Part shown: positions 11,760-21,725 of the stretch, in pieces | How the letters are laid out: each line of letters opens with the position of its first letter | Numbering within the stretch: the first letter of the stretch is position 1 | NCBI GenBank assembly: GCA_947000775.1 | Contig: CAMQGK010000038.1 | Coordinates: forward strand, 2,646,501-2,710,500 | DNA length: 64,000 bases | Direction: 5' to 3' | From: Pterois miles | Lineage: Eukaryota > Chordata > Actinopteri > Perciformes > Scorpaenidae | Translations under genes and position numbers: made by a program | Notes under the pieces: generated by a model | Databases searched by the model: none | The model's input: the letters and a program-made list of their open reading frames with translations, nothing else | Told to the model about the DNA's origin: nothing

Positions 11760-13365
11760 TGCTCACTCCATTTCGTAAAATGAACAATTAAGAAACAGGC
11801 CGCTAATTAAGCGCAGAGATCAAGCACCTTTCTCTCTTCGCCCTTAAGGAGTTTTTTTCCACTGGGCCTTTGATCAAAGCGACGCCCAAGGAGCGAGCTG
11901 TGCCACGGCACATTTCCTCTGGCTAAACGCAGATTAATGCTCTGCTCGCAGGATCCCCCATTACAAAAGAGAAAACTAAAACCTGACACAGGCACACAAC
12001 ACCAAATATTTCCAGCTGAACAAGATCCATAAAAGTCGCAGCTTGTTGAATCATTATTACACACATGAAGAAAAAGCAGAGGCCAAAAACATTTGTTTTG
12101 TGTGAGTCAAAATACAGATTTTCACACAGGGCTCTTGTTCTACATTCAGCTCTCCAAAGCCAAATGCAAATGAAGCCAGGCGCTGGAACTTTAACATTTT
12201 TATTCATGCCCGCCTACTGAGTTGCACATGTTTAATCTTGTCATTTCTTTTTCTTCTGCTCTTGTTCTTGGGGAATATGCAAAGTTTATCAGGCCTGCAT
12301 CCTGACTTTCATGTCAGGCCTTGGCTTCTTGACTGAGACGCAGACAGACGCTGAAAGAGATTGAAGAGTCAGGTAGAAGCAAAGTTAGCCTGCAGGGTCG
12401 AATCAGCGCGGTGATGCCCGTGTCTGCTAATCTGCCTTGACGTGCTCCTGATGCCAGCCCTTCATTATAAATATTTTTAAAGGGGCTCCGACCTTCTGCG
12501 CGCCCCGTCCGGGACCCGAGCGCTGCGTGCACGAGCCTTTGATTTCTGCTCCTCCGTGGGTTTCAGGCTCATCATTATGACAGCGCTGCTTGACAGTTCC
12601 TCATCACATGCCTCTTGTCGTCTTTTGTGGGAAGTTTTGCAACAATTAGCATAAATGTTTAATCTCTTTCTGCCCTGCGTCGTCCTTGCTGCCACTGCTG
12701 AAACAGGATCCGACTGTCGCGTCCCAGAGATGTCACTGAGTGCTGCCAGAAAATGACAAACCTTTGTAAAGTGTATTTTTCTCCACATTAACATACAAAG
12801 AATGAAGCTAGAGAGGCAAACAGCCAAACATATGTACCCTTTGTGAAATATTTTATTGAACATATTTGGGAGCAAAGAGAGTTGGATTTGATTATGTAGT
12901 AAAAAGCCAGGGTGAATTACTGTCTGCATGCAAATCTTCCTGCTGCATTTATGAGATATACTTATACACATTATTTATTTCAGACCAACATATTTACATT
13001 CTAGATGGAGAGCAATGTGCTGGAAGTTTATCGAGGGAATCATCGCTCCCCACCGTGCACTGCTGCAGACTCTTGTTCTGACGTGTGGGAGAAAGTAAAG
13101 AAACTTTCAGTTAAGTAGTGCATAAAACTCACGGAGGAGTTCCGTCTTTTAAACAAAGTTTTATTTCACTCAAATCTTTCCCTCTGCAGATAGTGATAGT
13201 GCAGCAACTTTATAAGGGCACAATAATGATGTGCCAATTAATCTCTGTGTCTGCGTGTGCCTGCAGCCATCCAGCAGCAAAATTAAATATATACTTACAT
13301 CCGATTTCAAAGGAGTTGTAAACCCTCTCTGGCTCCAGTGCCCACTGTGGAAGACTACTTACGCT
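11760..13365. other. Long unique stretch with candidate regulatory sequence
   Basis: About 1.6 kb free of repeats. It has dense ATTAA/TTAAT words (for example AATTAAG and CTAATTAAGCG near 11786-11813) and an octamer ATGCAAAT at 12928-12935. A 164-codon minus-strand frame (12477-12971) shows no domain and is not taken as a gene. This could be one or more conserved non-coding elements of the foxb1 desert (inference). Confidence 0.35.
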
Positions 13366-13690
13366 CATTAAAACTAGAAAATGCATTTCCTGCTGAAAAT
13401 GCGTGTGAATGCTGATTGCTGAAATTAATTGCAAAGCACTGCTGAAAATGTAGAAAGGTGAAATGAATTGCCTAAAAATGTTAAAGCTCAAGTCCACCGC
13501 ACTGCCAAAAAACCCTGAAGTTGGAAAGGACAACTGGCAGAGTTGGAAGCTTAGCTGATTACCTAAAACCTGAAATACATTGCTAGACAGAAGACCTAGA
13601 AGCTAAACTGTATCCGTCAAAAGTGGTAAATTTGAATATATTTATCTGAATATCTGAATATTTTGATAGTTGAATGGTTTCTGTAGCTGA
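13366..13690. repeat. Degenerate TGCTGAAAATG-type dispersed repeat
   Basis: Repeated words CTGCTGAAAATG and CTGAAATT/ATTGC recur at ~13390, 13418 and 13440. The style resembles a dispersed teleost repeat that I remember but cannot name. Confidence 0.4.
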
Positions 13691-13719
13691 AAGTATGCAG
13701 GAGTAGTGAAAGTCCAAAA

Positions 13720-13721
<2 letters not shown>

Positions 13722-13775
<54 letters not shown>
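13722..13775. repeat. (GA)n microsatellite
   Basis: An uninterrupted AG/GA dinucleotide run of about 54 bp. Confidence 0.97.
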
Positions 13776-13777
<2 letters not shown>

Positions 13778-13787
13778 AAAAAAAAGT

Positions 13788-13965
13788 GTTTGGGTGGAAT
13801 AAACCTTTAAAACTACAAGCCGTGAGACATGAAGCAGTATTCGGGTGGAATCAACCTTTAAAACTACAAGTCAAAAAAGTAGTATTTTGGTGGAATAAAT
13901 CTTTGAAACTACAAGTCCTTAGACATAAAGCAGTATTTGGGTGGAATAAACCTTTAAAAATCTAG
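13788..13965. repeat. Short minisatellite, 3-4 imperfect units
   Basis: Units begin GTTTGGGTGGAATAAACCTT and contain TAAAACTACAAG, with spacing of about 41-55 bp. Confidence 0.8.
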
Positions 13966-14214
13966 AGAGAGTCTAATCAGCCAATCAAAACCACCTGTTT
14001 GGGTCTAAAAGTGCTGAGTCATGGTTGCAGTGAGACAGCATTTGCTGGTCAGTAAACCACAAAAACACCCACCGAACCAGTGCTGCTAACAGAAAAAACA
14101 GATATCGCTTTGATTTTTGAGGAGACTCTGATGAAGATATGTTGCAAAATCTGTGCATGTAGTGACAATGATGAGACCAGCCTGACCATGAACACATCAT
14201 GTATGTTATTTTGA

Positions 14215-14335
14215 CTGGATCCCACATACACTGAATACACCCGACCTCTAAGGGAGACGCCAGCCACCCTCCTGAGAAAACCCATTTCCGCCGCTTGTAC
14301 CCGCGATCTAGTTCCTTCTGTCATAATGTTCTAAA
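14215..14335 (-). mobile_element. Non-LTR retrotransposon reverse transcriptase C-terminal scrap
   Basis: The minus-strand frame reads MTEGTRSRVQAAEMGFLRRV then AGVSLRGRV. This is a well-known signature downstream of the reverse transcriptase in teleost LINEs (…RIRSRVQAAEMxFLRRVxGxSLRDRV). Only about 40 residues remain before similarity is lost, so it is a dead fragment. Confidence 0.62.
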
Positions 14336-14884
14336 CCTTTATACACTTTCAGTATTTATTTCAATTAATTTGTTTATTTCTGATTAACGACTAGAACAAC
14401 TTGACACACAGGGCTGAGCTGCATCTCAAATGAATCTTCAGGTCCCCAGCTTTCAGAGACTTCATCTACTGTTGACCTGCTACCTTCCACTAAAGCCCCC
14501 CTGGACCCCCCTAAAAGACACTAAAACAGGTCTATTGTGGGTCTCAGAGGGTTAACACTGGTGTGTAATATTAACACTTTGATGACTGAACAAATAGACC
14601 TTGGAATGGAGGAAAAGAGTGCTTTCCAACTGTGATGGGTACATCGGACTGGAGAGAAACCACACTAATGATCGCTTTGACTAAATTTCACCTGATGATT
14701 CTTTGGCTTTTTCAACGCTGAACAGTAATAAAAATAGAAGTGGTAGTAAAACCCTAACCCACTACGCTTTACATCATTACAGCGGCCATCTTGTCTTCCC
14801 GTCCGTCCCCTTCATGGATTATGGAATGACGTAATCCCATTGGTGACGAGCTGTGACTCCAGCCTCTCTTGCCTTCACACAGAC
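14336..14884. other. Non-coding sequence, nothing recognised
   Basis: No gene or clear repeat, only AT-rich stretches. Confidence 0.5.
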
Positions 14885-15270
14885 AGGAAGGAAAATATCA
14901 ATCCATCCATCCATCGTCAACCGCTTATCCCGTTAGGGGTCGCGGGGGGGCTGGAGCCGATCCCAGCTGGCATTAGACGAAGGCGGGGTTCACCCTGGAC
15001 AGGTCGCCAGTCCATCGCAGGGCACATAGAGACAGACAACCATTCACGCTCACATCCACACCTACGGCAATTTAGAGTCATCAATTAACCTAAACAGCAT
15101 GTCTTTGGACTGTGGGAGGAAGCCGGAGTACCCGGAGAAAACCCACACTAACACGGGGAGAACATGCAAACTCCACACAGAAGAGTCACAAGAATCGAAC
15201 CTGCAACCCTGTTGCTGTGAGGCGACAGCGCTAACCACTGCACCACCGTGCAGCCCAGGAAGGAAAATAT
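14885..15270 (-). repeat. tRNA-headed SINE, family C (copy 3), with 14-bp target-site duplication
   Basis: The element body is 14899-15256. Its flanks are identical 14-bp copies of AGGAAGGAAAATAT at 14885-14898 and 15257-15270. On the minus strand it begins GGGCTGCACGGTGGTGCAGT, continues GGTTAGCGCTGTCGCC (A-box region) and GGTTCGATTC (B-box), and ends in a (GATG)n-type tail, seen on the plus strand as ATCCATCCATCCATCG. Long, variable-length duplications plus a tRNA-like head show LINE-mediated retroposition. This is the cleanest copy in the window. Confidence 0.93.
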
Positions 15271-15897
15271 GCAGAATCTAAAGTTAAACAAATAGATCGA
15301 AGGGTATCACTGTGCCAATACTCCATAAAACTGACTGATTCGCTGGCATCTAAAGTAAGACTGATGTTTGATCCAACCCTCACGGCCTGCTGCTCTCTAA
15401 GCATACTTCACCTCTTAACCTCTTCCACCTTGAACAGACATATCACATTTACAATATACAGTATATTCTGTATGTCCAAGATCTCACCAAGGAGGATGTT
15501 GGTTCCCCCAAATATTTAATTTCCTCAGTTCCTATCAATCTAAAAAATATTATTTCTTTTAATTTTTTTATTGTAGTCTCAGTGGAGCGTCGTCTGTTGT
15601 TGAACCACATCATCTGTCAGTGAACTTCCTAACAAAGCCGTCATGTAAATGGACTCAGTCAGCTGAGTCCTCCATCTCCGATCCTCCCCTCCAATACATA
15701 TATCATCCACATAATAACCGTCATCTACCCCACCCCACCCCTGGGTGACCACAAGACTCCCACCCACCTTCAGGCACTTACAGCACCAGTGGGATTTATT
15801 ATCAGACAGCAACATCCCAGCTGGCTGGGTTCAACATCTTAGCCATGCTTCCTGTAGACAGCAGGCCACATTCCAACACTGTGGTGGACCTGAAACC
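15271..15897. other. Non-coding sequence, nothing recognised
   Basis: Unique sequence, no gene seen. Confidence 0.5.
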
Positions 15898-17233
15898 ATT
15901 CTGGTGAGGGATGGGAACTGTTCGGTTCGTTCATTTGAAAGGTTATGAGGCAGATTTTGTATTTTTTCATCCTGTTTATTGTCACACTAGAAATCAAGGC
16001 CTATGGAAAGAGGCCAGGACACAGCGGACAGGAATATCAGGTATAACACATGCGCAGTGTAACTGAAGCTGCGGTCATGAGTTATTATTGGCTGAATTTC
16101 AGCGAGGGTGGACCAGATTTTACTGCGCATGTGTTGTACCACCAGAAATACGACGTTTTGATGACGCGTGACCCAGCCTCCTTCCTTCTCAAACTTCTCA
16201 GTTAGCAGAGACACTGATGATGTGCAGAGTATGGCTGTGATTTCGTTAAGGAAACGGTAAGTGGACTCGATAAAGTACAGGTAGATCATTAGTGTGTGTG
16301 GGAGCGTTACGGATGTGGTGTTACGGATGTGGTGTTACGTATGACAGTGACGGAAAAAATGGTGGATAAAACGTCAACTGTGTGTAAGCATTGTGCAACA
16401 CGTGTGGCTTATGCTAGCGTCAATATGATGAATCATTCACGGAGACATCACTCCGGTGTGTCCGTTGATAGGAGGAGAGAGTCGGGGAGGAAAGAGCAAC
16501 TCCTTCTCCCAGCAGCATTTAAACAGCCTCTACATGCAACTCAGACAGCAAAAACACACAACTAAAGTAGTCGTGGAGGATGCTGGATTTCAGCATATGA
16601 TTTGGGTACTTGAGCAGCGCTATAATGTCGTCTCACAGACACATAAGCTACACAGTAATTCCTGAACTGTACGAACAGACACAACGATGGATTGTGAAAG
16701 AAGTGTCCACCACAGACCGTGTAGCTCTGACTACAGACGGATGGACATCCAGGGCTGAATGTGGACAAACTCGTCCTCTAGCAGAAGGACAGAGCAGTGT
16801 TGTTTTGAAACACTGTGTTTGGTTTATGTTGCACTTTATGTTGATGGCCTCAGCATCTCTGTGTTTATTATATTATTATTTTTTAAATATCAGGGAATAG
16901 AGAGACATCTGTTACTGTTGTTTAAAAAAGGTCTAGTGCTGGCTGCCCTGATGCACTTTTTGTTGATGGCCTGAGCCTATAATTTGTTTTTTATTTATTA
17001 ATTATTTTTAAATAACTTGTTCCTTACGTTCCTTACGTTAGCCTGATCTACTGTTGTTCAGGCAAACAGTTGACTTATTGTGGCAAAGAAATGAAAAGGT
17101 GTTCAAATTGAAATTGCCGTCCTTGCTGTACCATAAATACTGTTTAGCGCTGTACCGAACCAACAACCGTGACCCCAAACAGTGAACCGAACCGAACCGT
17201 GAACTTTAAGAACCGTCCCGCCCCTATTCTGGT
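15898..17233 (+). mobile_element. Internally deleted hAT transposon (copy 1) with 8-bp target-site duplication
   Basis: Identical 8-bp ATTCTGGT sits at 15898-15905 and 17226-17233. The inner ends are AGGGATGGGAACTGTTCGG on the left and, as reverse complement, AGGGGCGGGACGGTTCT on the right. Plus-strand frames retain a BED zinc finger (VCKHCATRVAYASVNMMNHS then RRHH, 16296-16565), then EDAGFQHMIWVLEQRYNV, then VALTTDGWTSRA near 16720-16755, which contains the first catalytic Asp of hAT transposases. The rest of the RNase-H-like core and the C-terminal dimerisation region are missing and the frames are broken, so it is non-autonomous. The same family occurs inverted at 25511 and 50656. Confidence 0.9.
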
Positions 17234-17289
17234 TATATTGTCAGTGAAAACATTCAGACTGAGCAGATAAAATTTGGTTTCGTTGACAA

Positions 17290-17745
17290 AAAGTCAAAGA
17301 CTGTGACCAACAACTTTAGCATGCTAACATTAGCTCATTATCAGGAAACACAGAATCCAGCTGAGGCTGACGAATGTCAACAGTTCTGCAGGTATTTGGT
17401 CGTAAATCAAAGTATTGGACTCATTAACCTGATGATGGTTTTCATTGATAAAGTTTTTCCTTATCCAATGACAGGGTCGTAGTGTAGAGGACAGAGGGCG
17501 TCGGATCCTGTACAGATTGTAAAGCCCTGCGAAGCTAATTTGTGATGTTGGGCTTTAACAATAAAACTGACTTGACTTGAATAATGACCCACATTTCGTC
17601 ACAATCCATCCAACAGTTGTTGACATATCTCAGTCAAACAATATAAATCTCTTGTGGTCAGAAGAGGAAAAGTAAGAGGATCACCAGAGTCAGAAGGATT
17701 CAGGAGTGTAATTCATCTAATAGTTGTTGACATGCAGTATTATGT
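17290..17745 (-). repeat. Dispersed fish repeat fragments and a LINE-like 3' tail
   Basis: TTTAGCATGCTAACATTAGC at 17317-17336 and CAATCCATCCAACAGTTGTT near 17602 belong to the 'AACTATTGGATGGATTG' and 'TTAGCATGCTAAC' teleost repeat as I remember it. Between them AAAGCCCTGCGAAGCTAATT and AATAAAACTGACTTGACTTG (~17520-17580) look like a retroposon 3' tail. Confidence 0.5.
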
Positions 17746-18510
17746 ATTCATGTTGCTACTCATAGAGCCACACTGCTAGGTCGCCTCAAAATACTGAAGC
17801 TGAAACATAACTGATGTTTAAATGCTGTGCGGACACCCTCAGCTGTTCTGTCTGATTGTACTAGTGATGTCGTAAAACCAGAAATTTAGTAGTCGAAACC
17901 AGTACTAATGAAAACAACTAGACCATCTCACGGTTGTGTCAGTTTACATCCGTGTTTCAACAGTTTGACAGTTTGTTCATGACAGTCTGATGAACAAACC
18001 AACCAGACAGGTTGGGTGTGAAAGCTTCCTAATTTTGAACAGTTATCCATAGATGATAAAAACTAATGGAAAAAAAACATGGAGAGTTTTCACTGCACTT
18101 GGTGGGGATGATTTTTCCTGCTGGACTCCTGTCTGGATGGTTTTATCAGTTTTCCCTGGTCTGTCTCATCTTTTCCAGCCGGTCCTGCTGAGAGACTCCA
18201 TCTCATCCTGGCTCTGTGCAGGCTGAGCCAGGCCCCAATGACTTATTATCATATCCTGACAATATGCAAATTGAAGCAGCTCGACGGTGTGTGTTTTTGA
18301 TGGAAGAATACAAATCACCGCAGACATGACACTTTTTTAATTTTCCTGATGAATGTAATGCTTCAAAAAGAGGAAGGATTGATGACAGGGCGTAATGAAC
18401 TCTTTAGCACGGAGAGACTCTGAGGCTTTTCATACACTGTCCTGTGTGAAGACGCTCGTCCACAAATCTCCCAGCCAGCTCATCACTGAACCTCCGAGCA
18501 ACGCAGCACG
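17746..18510. other. Unique non-coding sequence
   Basis: No gene is recognised. The part at ~18160-18500 has balanced composition and may hold a conserved element, but nothing decisive is visible. Confidence 0.4.
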
Positions 18511-19430
18511 ATGCTGGAGCAGAGTGCTGGTTAATAACCTGACTGGTTAATAACCCGACTGGTTAATAAACCAACTGTTAAATAGTAATCCGATCAGTGC
18601 TGGAGCAGAGCGCTGGTTAATAACCCGACTGGTTAATAAACCAACTGTTAAATAGTAATCCGATCAGTGCTGGAGCAGAGCGCTGGTTAATAACCCGACT
18701 GGTTAATAACCCGACTGGTTAATAAACCGACTGGTTAATAGTAATCCGATCAGTGCTGGAGCAGAGGCTGGTTAATAACCCGACTGGTTAATAACCCGAC
18801 TGGTTAATAACCCGACTGGTTAATAGTAATCCGATCAGTGCTGGAGCAGAGCGCTGGTTAATAACCCGACTGGTTAATAACCCGACTGGTTAATAAACCG
18901 ACTGGTTTAATAAACCGACTGGTTAATAGTAATCCGATCAGTGCTGGAGCAGAGCGCTGGTTAATAACCCGACTGGTTAATAACCCGACTGGTTAATAAA
19001 CCGACTGTTTAATAGTAATCTGATCAGTGCTGGAGCAGAGCGCTGGTTAATAACCCGACTGGTTAATAACCCGACTGGTTAATAACCCGACTGGTTAATA
19101 AACCGACTGTTTAATAGTAATCCGATCAGTGCTGGAGCAGAGTGCTGGTTAATAACCCGACTGGTTAATAACCCGACTGGTTAATAACCCGACTGGTTAA
19201 TAAACCGACTGGTTAATAGTAATCCGATCAGTGCTGGAGCAGAGCGCTGGTTAATAACCCGACTGGTTAATAACCCAACTGGTTAATAAACCGACTGTTT
19301 AATAGTAATCCGATCAGTGCTGGAGCAGAGCGCTGGTTAATAACCCGACTGGTTAATAACCCAATTAAAGAGAGCTGGTTAATAAACCGACTGGTTAATA
19401 AACTGACTGGTTAATAGTAATCTGATCATG
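18511..19430. repeat. Nested 16-bp tandem array with header units
   Basis: A header, GATCAGTGCTGGAGCAGAGC, is followed by 2-4 copies of CTGGTTAATAACCCGA (16 bp) and a TTAATAGTAATCC closing block. CTGG(AGCAG) header starts at 18513, 18600, 18670, 18756, 18841, 18944, 19030, 19132, 19234 and 19320. Spacings cluster at 70, 86 and 102, so the higher-order unit changes by whole 16-bp monomers. Confidence 0.96.
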
Positions 19431-20475
19431 AACACACAGAGACCTGAACCTACAGAAATAAAAGAGAGACTAACACAAGAGAGACTAACACAAGAGAATA
19501 ACAAAAGAAACAAAAAACACAAACCCCAACCCCCCAGAGACCTGAACCCACAGAGAGACCTGAACAGACCCAAACAGAGAGAAACACCAACATGATGCTC
19601 CACCAGTAAACAAGCAGCTGGGACGTCGTCTCTTCAGTAAACCAGATGCCTCATTGAGGTCTACAGACCTACTACTACATCGGTCTGTCTTCGTGTCTTC
19701 GCTGTGACTGGTCAAAGGTCTCTGCTTTAAGTAACAGCTCCGATCTTTCTATCTGTTTTCTTGGACCTTCGAAGGGAAACCTTCAGTCGCGCTTTGTGCT
19801 GCTGTGTGTGGTTTAAACAGAGTAATGGCCTCTATTCATTATGAGGTCAGTTGATTTTCATTTACTCTCTCAGCTCCAACAATTAAAGGGAGCAGCTGAG
19901 TAGGTGATGGAGGGACCGGGACACCCAGAGGTCGCCCACCACTTTAAGTGATAAATTAAATACTATTACCAAGACTCCTCCTCCCCCACCTCCTACTCAC
20001 ACACAGTCCCACCACTGTAGCCCAAACATACGAAGGACTGGTCACACCAGCACCGAGGACAACCAGAGCTCGTTTCACATACCTGAAGTAAAGACTTTGG
20101 CGGTTCGATATCTGTTTCTGTGTCTTACTTTTGGATTCGCGAACACCTTGTCAAGGTGTCAGACAACCTTTTTTCAACAAGGTAAACAAAGGACACCTGT
20201 CCAAGATGGACGAACAGATCCAACAGATAAAACAATAATGAGAGATAGACGTAGCTTAGCTGACTGAGACAAGTTGACGACTTGTCGAGATGAAATGGAG
20301 GACAACGTGAAGGCTCGGTACATCGTCTGTCTCATATGTCTTCTAATGTCTTCCTCCCTCTTGTCTCATCTGTGTCATCTTGTGCTGTCGTCCCCCTGTA
20401 GTCCTGTCCTAGCTGTCCTCTTGTCATGTAATTTTGTCTGTCTTCTTTTGCCATATATCTCGTTGTGTCACCCTG
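19431..20475. other. Non-coding sequence between arrays
   Basis: A-rich GAGACTAACACAA direct duplicates occur at ~19465-19495. No gene is recognised. Confidence 0.5.
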
Positions 20476-20976
20476 CCTGTCCTCTTGTTTCACTGTCCTC
20501 TTATGTCGTCCTACCCATCACCTGCCACGTTGTCCCTGTCCTCTTGTTTCATTGTCCTCTTATGTTGTCCTACCCATCACCTGTACCATGTTGTCCCTGT
20601 CCTCTTGTTTCATTGTCCTCTCATGTCGTCCTACCCATCACCTGTACCACGTTGTCCCTGTCCTCTTGTTACATTGTCCTCTCATGTCGTCCTACCCATC
20701 ACCTGTACCACGTTGTCCCTGTCCTCTTGTTTCATTGTCCTCTCATGTCGTCCTACCCATCACCTGTACCACGTTGTCCCTGTCCTCTTGTTTCATTGTC
20801 CTCTCATGTCGTCCTACCCATCACCTGTACCACGTTGTCCCTGTCCTCTTGTTTCATTGTCCTCTTATGTCGTCCTACCCATCACCTGTACCACGTTGTC
20901 CCTGTCCTCTTGTTTCATTGTCCTCTCATGTCGTCCTACCCATCAACTGTACCATGTTGTCCCTGTCCTCTTGTTC
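20476..20976. repeat. 61-bp minisatellite, about 8 copies
   Basis: The unit is TGTCCCTGTCCTCTTGTTTC ATTGTCCTCTCATGTCGTCC TACCCATCACCTGTACCACGT, about 61 bp. It has no stop codon in any of the three plus frames, and 61 is not a multiple of 3. Three long frames (181-291 codons) therefore overlap the same DNA, and none is a real gene. Confidence 0.96.
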
Positions 20977-21098
20977 TGAAGTCTCACTATCACCTCATGT
21001 TGTCCACCATGTCATCTTGCATCTTCTATCCTGTTAAATTTAGTTGTTCTCCCCATTGTCTCGTCCTCCCTCATCGTCCCTCAGCTGATCTACCTGCA

Positions 21099-21102
21099 CA
21101 CC

Positions 21103-21138
<36 letters not shown>

Positions 21139-21140
21139 CT
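21099..21140. repeat. (CTGT)n microsatellite
   Basis: CTGTCTGTCTGT run of about 40 bp. Confidence 0.95.
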
Positions 21141-21359
21141 TCTGTGTAAATCTGTGTGACGGAAACCTGGATGGTGATCTGCGTCCAGCGGCGCCTGGTC
21201 CACAACAAAACACATATTAGCATTAGAGAGCAAACTAACATATTAGTGTGCAGTTCATCTGATGGGACGTTAGTCATCCGGCGGGGGGACAAACACAATT
21301 ACAGTGAAGCAATAACAGAGTGCCGAGGCAAGAAGGAAAAAAAAGCCTGACCTCTGCAT
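21141..21359. other. Non-coding spacer
   Basis: Nothing recognised. Confidence 0.5.
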
Positions 21360-21725
21360 CTCGGCTCCATTTAAATGTTTGATGTCTCATTGAATTAGTA
21401 TCACAGTGTGAAAGACAAAGCTAATGGAAATGAGCCAGAGACAGGCAATACTGCTGATTGGGCCTGATATAATTAGAATAATATCACGTCCGGCGTTAAT
21501 AACAAGGAAAGGAAATAAATAATGGCGAGATAAGTTAATAGCCGCTGCGTTGAAATGGCTGCATTTTAAATATGCCGAGGCCAGCGCTTCTTTCTGTTTA
21601 CTCATGGGCCGCTGATCGTCTGAATATTGATGTGGCGGAGCGATCGGCGGTGAAGGATCCTCCGCTCTCAGCTCCCGGGCGGGGGGCTTTTTCATCTTGA
21701 TTATTCATCTTGATAAATACATAAG
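21360..21725. other. Candidate conserved non-coding element
   Basis: Repeat-free, with many homeodomain-type ATTA/TAAT cores (GAATTAG, ATAATTAG, GTTAATAAC, GTTAATAGC) next to CpG-containing words (GGCGGAGCGATCGGCGG at ~21633-21650). The texture is that of a developmental enhancer. This is inference from texture only. Confidence 0.35.

Noticed and set aside
12477..12971. 164-codon minus-strand frame
   Set aside because: No domain, biased by chance; the lower half falls in unique non-coding sequence with no splice context.
20274..21149. Open frames of 291, 190 and 181 codons, Ser/Cys/Leu-rich
   Set aside because: All three overlap in the 61-bp minisatellite, which lacks stops in every plus frame. 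No domain.
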